Of a stretch of 64,000 bases of DNA, positions 25,801 through 33,900 are shown piece by piece (within the stretch, counting starts at the first letter, position 1; each line of letters opens with the position of its first letter). Made by a program: the position numbers and the translations under genes. The stretch is taken from NCBI GenBank assembly GCA_963970005.1, contig CAXAMN010022851.1, positions 334,917 through 398,916 of the forward strand, in the 5' to 3' direction. Source of the DNA: Durusdinium trenchii. Its lineage: Eukaryota; Sar; Dinophyceae; Suessiales; Symbiodiniaceae. The notes below the pieces were generated by a model that saw nothing but the letters and a program-made list of their open reading frames with translations, had not been told where the DNA came from and did no database searches.

Positions 25801-28470
25801 TCAGTGCCAAGAAGTTTCTTTCCTGGACATTCGGAGAATCCGACAGCATCAAGTTCGAATCAGCCACAAGCAGCCGACATTCCCGTGCCTACGAGCACAG
25901 TCGAAGACGATGACAATGAGACGATTGATACGAATGAAACAGATTCCGAACCTATTTTTGATGAAGAAGATGTGAAAGGTTTTGAGAAGGATCCAGACAA
26001 GGATCTGGACGATGAGAAAAATCTTTTTGTTAGTTTTGACGATATGGATTTTTGTGTCATAGGTCCGAACCAAGCTCCTCCGAGTTTTAACTCGTATGAT
26101 CCGAAAGGTTTTTCACAGTTCTGCCAGTATCTTGCGAAGACAATGGCTAAGAAGACGCCAAAGGCAGAGAGTGTGATTACTCCGGAAGTGCTCCGGAAGT
26201 ATGCGAAGGAGATCAAGCAAGCTAAACTAGAGGAGTTTCGCAGCTTTTTAGACTTTACTGCGATGAAGTATCGCGACCGAAGAAAGCATAAGATCGATAA
26301 CTATGTTACTGGTCGATGGGTCCTGACCATCAAGATTGACAAAGATGGTAACTTTAAGAAGTTTAAGGCCAGATGGGTCTGTCGAGGCTTCCAAGATGCC
26401 CAGAAATGGGACCTCCAAACGGACTCGCCAACCGCGACCAGGTATGGTTTTCGCGTAGCATGTCAGCATGAAGCCTCTTCTTTCTGGGACCTGTTACACA
26501 TCGATTTGAAAACTGCCTTTCTTCAGGGGGAACTTTACGACCTCGAGCGACGCGTTATTCACGTTCAACTTCCGACCGACATCGGATTGCCTCCGTATCT
26601 TGTCGGATTGTGCACCCGTTCAGTGTACGGATTGAGTGATGCGCCTCGTCGCTGGTGGAATCGACTCGACAAGTTTTTGCACTCACTCGGATTAGTTCCG
26701 ACTCGAGCCGATCGGTGCACGTACGTTTGCTACTCCGGATGTTTGAGGGTTCCTAAGGCTGTGAACTACTCATCAGAGGAGATGCCAGCCGAACCGGAAC
26801 CGGTATCCTTCTACGTAGCAGGTGCGCCGCCAAACGAATTCCACGACACAGCGGAGGAAGTTCGTAGGTCTTTTCTCTGTGAAGAACGTCTGTTTTCGGT
26901 GTGTTACGGAAATAGGTCGGAGAAGACGGTGACGCGTAGCCTGCTTAAGGCAGAGGATGGAAAATGGACTCCTGTGGTAGATCAGGAACTCCAGAACTTC
27001 CTTGACTCTGTAGAGCACAAGGCAGGTTGGCATCAATATGCAAATGGCCATGCTCAAGTCGCTTATCGCGCTAAAGCTCTTCGTACTCCCGAACCTACGT
27101 ATTCGCGTTCGCGTTTTTGTTTTCGGACTTCAATAGTTAAGCGTAAGGGTGTTTGGTGGCTTCTCGAGACAAACAAGGATATCAGAAACGAGAAGAATGC
27201 AGTGACGTTAGAGGAAGAAGCTGAAACGCTTGTCAGTCTTTTTCTTCCTGCAGAACATACGTATACTGTGACACAAACGCCTCAGCTTACACCTGAAGTT
27301 GTGGAAGAGTTGCTTGAGCATTTTATGGACCCTGTGCATGGCAGTAATTCTAAGAATAGGTCACCCATTGGTATGTGTTGTTTACATGTTGATGATCTTT
27401 TTGTGACAGGTAATGATATCTTTTTGAAACAGTTCAAGGATATTGTGAAGTCACAGTTTAAGATTGGACATGAGGACACTAATGACCTGATGTTTACTGG
27501 ACAACGTGTTGCTTGGAAGATGATGCAAGAGAAGACCAAGAAGAAGGAGTACATCTCAGTAGAACAATCCCTTTGTGTTCAGGAATTGACTGAGATTATC
27601 ATTCCAAAAGGTTTGAAGGATGAAGAAAAGTGTGACAAAGACATGCACACAGCCTTCAGATCACTTCTTGGCAGCATAAATTGGTTACAATCCAGAACAC
27701 AATTCCAAGCATGCTACCAATTCTCAAGGTCAGCATCAGCATCAGCAGGACCTACAATAGGTGATTGCAAGGCCCTGAACAAGCTGTGCAAACAAATCGT
27801 GACTGACCCTATGGAGTTACGTTTTTGGCCACTTGAAGGTAGTCCACGTTTAATTGCTATGCCAGATGCCGCATTCAGGAACAACAGCGACAAATCCTCT
27901 CAACATGCTATGGTGATTTTTATGGGTGAGCAAAGGAAGGCAAAACAGAAGAACACCAAAGGCTCACTTATTTTCTTTGAATCTTCTAAGATCAAGAGAA
28001 CAACCCTGTCCACAACTGTTGCAGAGTTGTATGCATTCATGAAGTGTTATGGCACTTGCCAAATGCTTAGAGGCTTGATCAAGGACATTACAGGCTACTC
28101 TACTGACATTCACATGCGCACTGATGCTAACAATCTTGTGACTACAGCTAGTACTACTCATGTTCCTGAGCAACAGGAGACTATTCATATGATCCAAATG
28201 CTTAGGAAGGAAGCATGCTCTGGTGCAATTGCTGACTTGTCACATATACGCACTCAGTGGTGTCTCGCTGACTGTCTTACTAAGAAGTCTGCTAGTCCAC
28301 AAGCTTTGATAGATGCAGTACGCAGCGGTTGTTTAAAGGAAGTTGATGCACATCCACCTTTTAGATCTCTTATTGAACACAAGGTATATTTGCGTGGATG
28401 GCTTCCTACAGTATGCACACATGTTGACTTTTCACATGATGTGTTTTATCTTGGAGATTCTTTGCACTGA
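19870..28470 (+). CDS. Copia-type Gag-Pol polyprotein (2866 aa)
   Basis: The first ATG of the frame is at 19870; the frame is open from 19825 but only through a GTG. Residues 1 to about 300 are a gag-like helical region. Two Gly/Lys-rich tracts follow (nt 20900-21010, 21199-21270), and no CCHC zinc knuckle is seen. Protease: LDIGCTRAM with Asp599. Integrase: HHCC finger (His1034/1036, Cys1066/1069) and catalytic Asp1096, Asp1154, Glu1187 in ADHCEV, GDEAFF, NRAE. Next is a Pro/Asp/Glu-rich linker (nt 25230-26100). Reverse transcriptase: WVLTIKID, ARWVCRGF, HIDLKTAFLQGE (Asp2212) and HVDDLFVTG (Asp2508/2509). RNase H: Asp2666, Glu2719, Asp2752 and Asp2801. About 207 residues are inserted in the RT palm (nt 26740-27361). 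Gag, Pol and integrase share one frame, as in most copia elements, so processing would rest on the protease. Stop TGA at 28468. Confidence 0.95.
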   Translation: MDWIDDWEEPDADVAYEPAAYVNRHVRREPAAIAMTTQVTTKVPPSYDGKTSWFSYEDAIDDWCDITELEEEKRGPALRNRLEGEAAVYKRVLDRDSLKANEPPGAGVDYFKRVLRPYFVKGSTNVFLYRFMQFVRFNRGSADMMKWMTRFQILLQRLMSSWMDMLEPVTQAHPQVLAQMQADAALTGVAPTAERIQEIMQNVNGNMRILHQNEFPLGENLIALLMLSLADLSQDQRNTLTSLMTHRGRYLQQYTTTELRTVFIEMFCTTKTSVDNPLMQPTGAGGRRSFLVLDEGELDGTFGYWAEDEEDGTEGFLDALDDVFWVYDDQNFSWFQRRFQGRRARKGKGKGRRKGKGKGRSGRRFFRPRGKGKGKRRGKGHFADEQQTTFPDEYLEENPYEDTWESNQGAYDAILAEDMNDYLQGEYDDANDFWQQLEEAWFSHKGKGKGKRKGKKGKGKDKGDGKQDANYANQQQPRSLPAPSRTSQASGGQQCFYVHCVTAAAEVHDSEVDLLSGMMTSCQDEADCVVNNGETIFDDMSAPVRYSLSKEMLTKAPDGFALMSADGFALMSAEEEVKEMQAISFLTENRFPPTIAILDIGCTRAMGSRRAVDHFCNYVDNHPDCGLWYSFESTKSKFYFANSQKATCSQKLVIYMYDRAWTIHHTEFDIVEEGEVPLLMSLPQMRNLGFELRLTPQHAYLTSVPLGIKFLELKVAASTHLVLDFQDIAWYLSDVRWQTQREKSFYSHLTHYEYGHISVEHNSDEGEAEHAYPVVDFWEVDVHKRELIRHHKDYRKILFPATKSCPVDTDLLEDLRLTIIKKKKGGEEIKKTDDWRKAKWKDLQLGYEWRGRTIFKFKSDAKIPDLKIRKAGIEHRGIGDPDAVVRSSSEKVPIAKDREPGFSSEKEGAPSSAAEKPVPPKFRYTSKGFDPFWKGHKSKPSEPQNDLKGDDLEEYAPSEPPERPEGELVEIPKASKGPSSDKHEPLEPGDGALEPRRISIPLPGSEVVAMTPAYRKMLQRLEDKVELYKLHVKHYHMSPTQFRRRVSMLKLPDSVLEKYESVVRNCRVCNTSVAPPPRARVSGIRASCFGDVVFADHCEVELHKNKYIILLVLDGATNLLWATAQKDLIDQTTIQALRQWSDENNCVPKAIVGDEAFFTDAFVEYYRFHGIQQCPCGPRTPWPNRAETAVRLFKRMWHVMKVDLDDPRFRGVTVREVVKKVVWARNCQLTISGYSPIEIATGRRPPDLFDLETASPEQLSANAAAQDRTNLELQRVALRAHQEARQAQDLRADLARRTMPSDGPYFQGEKVFIWTQDSSKFKDKGRWVRATVLGQEGAMVQANTGKAVVRVNQSKVRRDHDEWHDVSIPALDDENPENLREDHELYVDAEFGEQSFFFCNDDHPDVVELLHGNSGLSWFLSKNGVKVASPMDFKAGYNFSTMKGQDAIWQQLERLQPHCIVINNPSPKQNRASIWLLCCNVIEWQLRRKKHVFVTVPKGNKFCLFLQKFISSLKNPVFTFDVNMNCFCYCPKGMSYVTVFHSYASCQGWKGIGDCSFQAKTVQATRSNQYFKDPDWKKFPFSFLVEMNRFLPYSETSDKRQSFLIEDLLENFDSGSLCGTALLLEREAHQSILLNSIRTEETTEIPVPLRHILPQRFTTTELIRTLRQVDALPQRSEFDVTTSSDSRIVSLIPGLKEIRRRTLPQMYFERCKVYRGTFGRVHPLFNSEDDAVLIMWKPGKYHQVFFMFVSQLSPHHEQFLVDHWSMIVYEAETTGAVKRIVTPDEVALEDPKDQPPDYGPPMDDDMAYEPIPVSGEQQYFDPDDEDMYPPGDGPGGNPDDHQGGQPPGPPPTGSVAGPNQFGNPDVPLEQLGYPSSDPEEAMPEISSESRPPDDPGQPPIGFPSDTDPVHPFVPSPDSNTPEPEPYVPENRERHSKHMRKLSVDSTDALPKAKVKFQIKRSKVQLPGHDEPIPAPPKSVPRSFFPGHSENPTASSSNQPQAADIPVPTSTVEDDDNETIDTNETDSEPIFDEEDVKGFEKDPDKDLDDEKNLFVSFDDMDFCVIGPNQAPPSFNSYDPKGFSQFCQYLAKTMAKKTPKAESVITPEVLRKYAKEIKQAKLEEFRSFLDFTAMKYRDRRKHKIDNYVTGRWVLTIKIDKDGNFKKFKARWVCRGFQDAQKWDLQTDSPTATRYGFRVACQHEASSFWDLLHIDLKTAFLQGELYDLERRVIHVQLPTDIGLPPYLVGLCTRSVYGLSDAPRRWWNRLDKFLHSLGLVPTRADRCTYVCYSGCLRVPKAVNYSSEEMPAEPEPVSFYVAGAPPNEFHDTAEEVRRSFLCEERLFSVCYGNRSEKTVTRSLLKAEDGKWTPVVDQELQNFLDSVEHKAGWHQYANGHAQVAYRAKALRTPEPTYSRSRFCFRTSIVKRKGVWWLLETNKDIRNEKNAVTLEEEAETLVSLFLPAEHTYTVTQTPQLTPEVVEELLEHFMDPVHGSNSKNRSPIGMCCLHVDDLFVTGNDIFLKQFKDIVKSQFKIGHEDTNDLMFTGQRVAWKMMQEKTKKKEYISVEQSLCVQELTEIIIPKGLKDEEKCDKDMHTAFRSLLGSINWLQSRTQFQACYQFSRSASASAGPTIGDCKALNKLCKQIVTDPMELRFWPLEGSPRLIAMPDAAFRNNSDKSSQHAMVIFMGEQRKAKQKNTKGSLIFFESSKIKRTTLSTTVAELYAFMKCYGTCQMLRGLIKDITGYSTDIHMRTDANNLVTTASTTHVPEQQETIHMIQMLRKEACSGAIADLSHIRTQWCLADCLTKKSASPQALIDAVRSGCLKEVDAHPPFRSLIEHKVYLRGWLPTVCTHVDFSHDVFYLGDSLH
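21541..21588 (+). repeat. Perfect 24-bp tandem duplication inside gag-pol
   Basis: GATGGCTTTGCGCTTATGAG plus four bases occurs twice head to tail, giving DGFALMSA twice. It lies just before the protease region, keeps the frame, and is recent because the copies are identical. Confidence 0.95.
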
Positions 28471-28672
28471 GAGTGAGAGGAGAGAATTCAATGCATGTGT
28501 TTTTGTTTGAGAGAAATTTGAATTTCTTTCATGAATTTGTGCCTGCGGCTCAAATTAGCTTGGCAAGATCAGCACTTTTCTTTCGAAGACTATTGCCTTG
28601 CATCGTTGACTACCTGTCATTTCTACAACTTAGGACACTGGCCTCTGACCGGTGTACTTTGTATCAACAGAG
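28471..28672 (+). other. Spacer between gag-pol and ORF2 with possible splice acceptors
   Basis: The 202 nt are in a different frame from gag-pol. TTTCTACAACTTAG|G (AG at 28632-28633) and TTTGTATCAACAG (AG at 28669-28670) precede the ORF2 ATG at 28673, the second by only 2 nt. ORF2 is too far downstream for simple re-initiation, so a spliced or spliced-leader mRNA is a reasonable way to express it. This is inference. Confidence 0.35.
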
Positions 28673-30991
28673 ATGACCGGTCAGGGAGCGTCCAATATGG
28701 TCAACATCTTTGAGTATGCTCGAAACTGGTCACAAAAGGTTCCTTGGGGACAACCTCAGAACTGGGCAAACCGTTTGAGACGCCCACGTACGCCAGTTGA
28801 GTTCCATAGGAACTCAGAGCAGGATGAATTGATCTTAACCGACATTCTTGCAATGTGTTTGGCACCTGAGAACCATGATAAGTTCAATTTTCGAGTACGG
28901 TGGTTCGCAGAGATTGCCAGATACGCTCTTGGCTATGTCACCCAAGAGGAAGAGGATGAATATGAGAGAAGCAGACAGTTCGTGGCAACAAGAGTCGCGT
29001 GGAGGCAAAACGATTATGGGAAGATAGCCACGGGGCTCAACTATATGCTACGACATGATCGTTCTCTCGATAGGTTGATGGACAGTAGGGCAATGGTAGA
29101 GCTTATGCCTCTGATCATAGAGGGAACTGCTCGAATGCTATCACCTTTTCGTATTTATCCTAATGCATTCTTTGCTATATTGCATAGCGATGAGAAGCAA
29201 AGATTTCATTTGGTGATTCGCTTGGACAAGAATGTTTGGCACAACACAGGCAATCAATATGATATGCCCTTCTCCATGCGTTTGGGAGTGAACCAAGGGC
29301 ATACAGGACTCATGCAAAACATCAGTCCAGAGAAGTTGAATCATAGATTGACTTCTATTGAGGCAAGATGTTTGGGACATGTTTTTCATGTTACCAGAAG
29401 GGAGAACTGGGCCAGCATTGAGAGGTATGGTTTGATGAGAGATCCACAAAGTTGGAATAGAAGGAACAGAGGTGAAGGAAGAGATTATGTTCATTTCATG
29501 TACAGCAATCCACAAACTTTGCCTTACATTCCTTTAGGCCCAGGTACAGTGGTTCCAAGAGATTATGGACAGCCTTTGTATGTGAAGCTTAATGTGATTA
29601 GTTGGCTTCAGGCTGGACGTCCTCTGTATTTCAGCAACAATGGAGTGGTGCTTGCACATTGTGATGTAGAGCCCACATACTTGGACATTTGTGCGGATGA
29701 ACCACGACCAGAAGATGCTCCAGAGCCAGCTAAGGAGTTGATTAACTCTTTGCCAGCAGAAAAGATAATGGAGAAGATCAACAGAGAGAAGGAGCAACAA
29801 GATAGATTGAGATCCTTGTTCACAAGACTCTCACAGGACCCGGCATTTGCACATGAAACTCTCAGGAGGATTAATGCCTTTGAGCCTGGGGTGGAACAAG
29901 CAAGGAGGCATATGCTTCTTTGGTTAGATGAGCTGACTTACGATGCCATTGTGAGATTTTTCAGCTCTGACAATGATCCCAGACGTGAGTACAATCGTTC
30001 ACGATTGAGGTCACGTCAGGTGATGCCTGAAGGCCATTATCAGATGCCACCTGGATGGTCTTTAATTCCACCTAAGGAGATTGATGATCGTGATCCTTGG
30101 AGCATCTTAGGCTATAGTGCTCCAACGTTGATTGCCAATGGAGATGGTGCTACCTCGAGATCGTTGTTTATGGTACACCCATTAGTTCTGAGCAAGGATC
30201 AGCAAAATCTGGTGAAGGCTGATGAGGAAGTGATTCGCTTTGACCACCTATGGAGAGACATCACTTCAAGGAGACCAACAGCCAGGACTTCTGAAGAACC
30301 TCAACAAGATGAAGAAGATGACTCTGCTCATGTTGCTGAGCGTGAGATGACATGGTTCATTCAGAATGTCAACAACCTGGTTCTCAACCCATGGATGATA
30401 TATGACATTGGCATGGTATCACTCCATGATCGTGTAGGGACACGTGTACTCCAGAGCACTGGAGAAGACGTGATCCTCGTGAGGGATTGGGACAGGTTGA
30501 CAAGGCACCAGAGAGAATATTTTTGTAGAAGGTACAAGTTGCTACGTCCAAGTGTTTATGGAACAGAGGAAGACCCCAAGACGTATGCACCGAGTTTTGA
30601 ACCCGGAATTTCTCAGTGGATGGAGTTGGCACAAACTGGATACCAACAGTTTTTCTTCATCCGTGCTTGGGAGAATGGACGCCGCTGGGCTGAAATTCTG
30701 ACAGACCATGGCATTTCTTCTGTAGAGCTTTCAAGCTTCTTGGATATGTGCAGAGATCCCAATTGCTGGGTTGGAACTTTGGTATTCCAGAACCTCAGTG
30801 GGATAATTTTGGCAATACAGTGGAGGAAGCATTCAACAATCCTTTATTTGCCAAACTGCACTATCGCTTCAAGCAGGAGGAAGAGATTGGTCGTGTCATG
30901 CACCTTGTGTCAGAACTTGTTTGTGACTTTTTCATCAAGGTGCTTCCCAAGTGGGTTCTTGACCACTCGATCTTGTGGGAAGAGTTTATGA
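28673..30991 (+). CDS. ORF2: protein with Tpt1/KptA RNA 2'-phosphotransferase domain
   Basis: 772 codons from the first ATG (28673); the open frame itself starts 21 nt earlier at a GTG. Residues about 115-345 match the Tpt1/KptA family motif by motif: NYMLRH (Arg127, His128), EKQRFHL (Arg177), NQGHT (Gln208, His210), VFHVTRREN (His239) and SNNGVVLAHCDVEPTYLDI (Asn323). Spacing follows yeast Tpt1. Tpt1 moves an RNA 2'-phosphate to NAD+; some relatives ADP-ribosylate nucleic acid ends. In many bacterial and archaeal members a basic or polar residue sits just before the S-x-NGV motif; here it is Phe (LYFSNNGV), so activity is not assured. After a Glu/Pro-rich hinge (nt 29690-29760) comes a long unrecognised region (ending near MCRDPNCW, nt 30770). 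The last 70 or so codons look out of frame, and the sensible reading passes to the -1 frame (ORF3). Confidence 0.85.
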   Translation: MTGQGASNMVNIFEYARNWSQKVPWGQPQNWANRLRRPRTPVEFHRNSEQDELILTDILAMCLAPENHDKFNFRVRWFAEIARYALGYVTQEEEDEYERSRQFVATRVAWRQNDYGKIATGLNYMLRHDRSLDRLMDSRAMVELMPLIIEGTARMLSPFRIYPNAFFAILHSDEKQRFHLVIRLDKNVWHNTGNQYDMPFSMRLGVNQGHTGLMQNISPEKLNHRLTSIEARCLGHVFHVTRRENWASIERYGLMRDPQSWNRRNRGEGRDYVHFMYSNPQTLPYIPLGPGTVVPRDYGQPLYVKLNVISWLQAGRPLYFSNNGVVLAHCDVEPTYLDICADEPRPEDAPEPAKELINSLPAEKIMEKINREKEQQDRLRSLFTRLSQDPAFAHETLRRINAFEPGVEQARRHMLLWLDELTYDAIVRFFSSDNDPRREYNRSRLRSRQVMPEGHYQMPPGWSLIPPKEIDDRDPWSILGYSAPTLIANGDGATSRSLFMVHPLVLSKDQQNLVKADEEVIRFDHLWRDITSRRPTARTSEEPQQDEEDDSAHVAEREMTWFIQNVNNLVLNPWMIYDIGMVSLHDRVGTRVLQSTGEDVILVRDWDRLTRHQREYFCRRYKLLRPSVYGTEEDPKTYAPSFEPGISQWMELAQTGYQQFFFIRAWENGRRWAEILTDHGISSVELSSFLDMCRDPNCWVGTLVFQNLSGIILAIQWRKHSTILYLPNCTIASSRRKRLVVSCTLCQNLFVTFSSRCFPSGFLTTRSCGKSL

Positions 30992-33900
30992 TTTTGGATC
31001 CACACACAAAGCTCCCAGTTTACAAGACTTCAGAGGCCGCCTTACAAGCAGAAAGGAATCCAGAGAAGTATCATACACATTTTGCTATGAACTTCAAGAA
31101 ATTCCGTTTTTCTGCAAGGATTGTGTGGTATTTGATTGACCGTGACAGGAATCATTTAGAGAGTTTTCTTCACAACTCCAACAGTAGATTTGTGCAACAT
31201 GCATGCTATCAACTTCGTGAGTATGTTCAGGCGCGTGTTGCAGTTTCTGATCCCTTGTATGAGATGATCAAGAAGGAAGAGTTTGAACGCCAATACAATT
31301 CCAAGTTTTTGGAGGCGATTTCTTGCTCTCGTGTTGTAGTTGAGCCTGTAAGTTCAGGGACGTATGAGCCATCATCGAAGCTGAACTTAAAGGTACTACA
31401 AGACATCCTGAAGGGTATCTTCAAGATCCAGAAGGATGAGGAGCTTGCCAAGGAACGTGATGAAGAAGAAGAACAGGCAGCTCAAAACATCTCATACCTG
31501 TTGGCAGATGATATGGAGCTTGATTTTGATGATGATGATGTTCCAGTGTGGCGCTCCATTGTCGACAAGTATAGAGGAGGTGATCAGGTGCTACAGGGAG
31601 AAGCTGTGAAGATTACTCACCTGTTCAGGGATCAAAAGGACAATGAGAAGGCGACAGAAGCTTTCAGTTCAGAGAGGACAGATTTTTACGAGACCTCAGG
31701 ACCTCTTCCAAGAACCGAGGGAGAAAATCTTGTAGAGGACTTGCTCACCAAGGATGTTGCAGAACAAGCTTTTGAAGCAGGTGAAGAAGTTCCTCCTTAT
31801 ACAAGAGTCTCCACTATCGCTGGTGAAGTCTATACTGGAAGTATGACACTTCTAGAAGATGAGAATATGGAAGAGGAAGTTCCTGAAGAAGATCCTGCAG
31901 TTGAACCTGAAAAGGAACAAGAAATATTTGATGAAGATGCAGGTATTTTTCCTTCAGAGGAACCAAAGATGGAAGTTGACCAGGAGGAAGCCAAGGAAGA
32001 GTCAACACCACACTTTCTGTCAAGAGAGATAGGTGAGGACTCGACTGCATCGCACTTACCATCAGGTGAGATGGATGCTAACCTTGATGATACTTCAGGT
32101 CAGCGGAAATCGAAGAGAAGCCGCCTGAATAAAATTCCTGATCCTCATTTTCATGAAGAAGTTCAGGATGATGCAACCATGGAAGAGAAGAAAGAGGCGG
32201 TGGAGAAAATAAAAGAGGTCAGAGAGGATGATGGAGAGAAGAAATTGGAGGCTGAAATCCAAGAATCTTTTCCATCTGAAGTAGTTGTTGAAAAAGATAC
32301 AACAAAAGCTGACGATACCTATGAATTGCATACTTCACCTTTGAAGTTGCTTGGAGAGATTACAGGAGATCCAGGTATTGGCTTTTATCAACTATGCTTC
32401 AGGGAAACTCATGCAAGATTGCTGAATCATGTTTGTTTTAGAAAAGGTGAGATTTCCCATCCTCATTATCAGTCGAGGATCAACGAGAATGATTTTGTTC
32501 GATCCATTCGTAATATCTGTCCAGTACCTCCACCTGATTGTTATGAACATGAACCAGAGCATGATTTGAAGAGATTCTTCATCAATGATGACCGCATCAT
32601 TTATTTGGATGGCAGGTATCAGGTCGATCCAAAGGCCCTTGAAAGGGCAGAACATGCTCGAGAAGAATTGGAGGAGACGAAGAAGGAACTCAAGAATGAA
32701 CTGGAAGAATATGGTCCCAAGGGACCCAGTTGGGACTTTGTCACCTTCTATGAAGAGCTGTGCAGAAGGTTCCTCAAGGGAAGAATAGAAGAACCATATG
32801 GAACTAATTTATTGGCCAGCTCAGAGTCCTTGACATTTTTATCCTGGAACTATGGCAACATGGTTCGTGGTCAGAAGTACACCACACCAAGGTTTCTCCA
32901 AGGACTTGATAGTGCAATGAGGCCACGCAAACAGAGCGCCATGTCACTTCAGAATGAGCAATTTGAGAACAACCTTTTCTTCAACATGCTCTTCTTTTTA
33001 CGTGCACATGTCGTGATTCTCCAGGAAGCTCATCTTCTTGTTCCTGCCAAGGAATTTATTGAGCAAAAGAATTGGACAGTTTGTTTCAATGATTGGGAGA
33101 ATCTTGCAGTGATGGCTAGATTGGCACCAGGTGGATATGTCAAGATCATTGCTGGACATGATCAAGAACTTGGTCACTGTGAACAGCGTGATGTAACTTG
33201 GGCTATCTACGAGATTTGTTTTGGAGAAACAAGGCCTCGTCAAGATTTCAAGGATGCAGACTTTGAATTTGATGACTATGGTCCTGAGGACAAGCGTGTT
33301 CCACTTACTCGAGCGAACATGCATACCATCAGAGTCTGTAATTATCATGTTGATACACACCGTGCTGTGGATGCCCACCTACTGACAGGAGAACAAACAG
33401 CATTGATGCTTTACGAGTGTTTTGTCTATGAGGTGGACATCATTTCTGGTGATGCAAATAGTTTGGCCTACAGAATGTCTGGGTACAAAAGGCAGCCAAT
33501 GGCTAATTACTATTATAGCACCATGCAGCATTGGATCCGCAAGTTTTCAGAAGCTCGTGTAAAAGCAGATCTTGGTATCAAAGCACCTATTCCCAGAACA
33601 TTTTACAGTTCAACTTCACAGGTCCTCAAGAAGTGTGAAGTTTACTTTGATAAACTCTGGGAAGAATATTCTACGGTTGAAAGAGAAGAATACCAAGGAT
33701 CACAGCTTGGCGATACATGTTTGTCTACCATTGTTGAATGGGGTCATTCAATGAGTGAAGAGGAATATGAAAATTCCACAGTGAGCACGAAGGAGTTCAT
33801 CTGTAATTTTTCAGAGAACTTTGCTATGATTGATACAGAGGTTATGTGCTCAAGGCCCACTGACGAGGACAGTCATGGTCCAATGTTTATTTCACTCAGA

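Noticed and set aside
30740-30800. Programmed -1 frameshift signal at the ORF2/ORF3 crossing
   Set aside because: No X XXY YYZ heptamer in the ORF2 frame was seen near the crossing, so I do not annotate a frameshift site.
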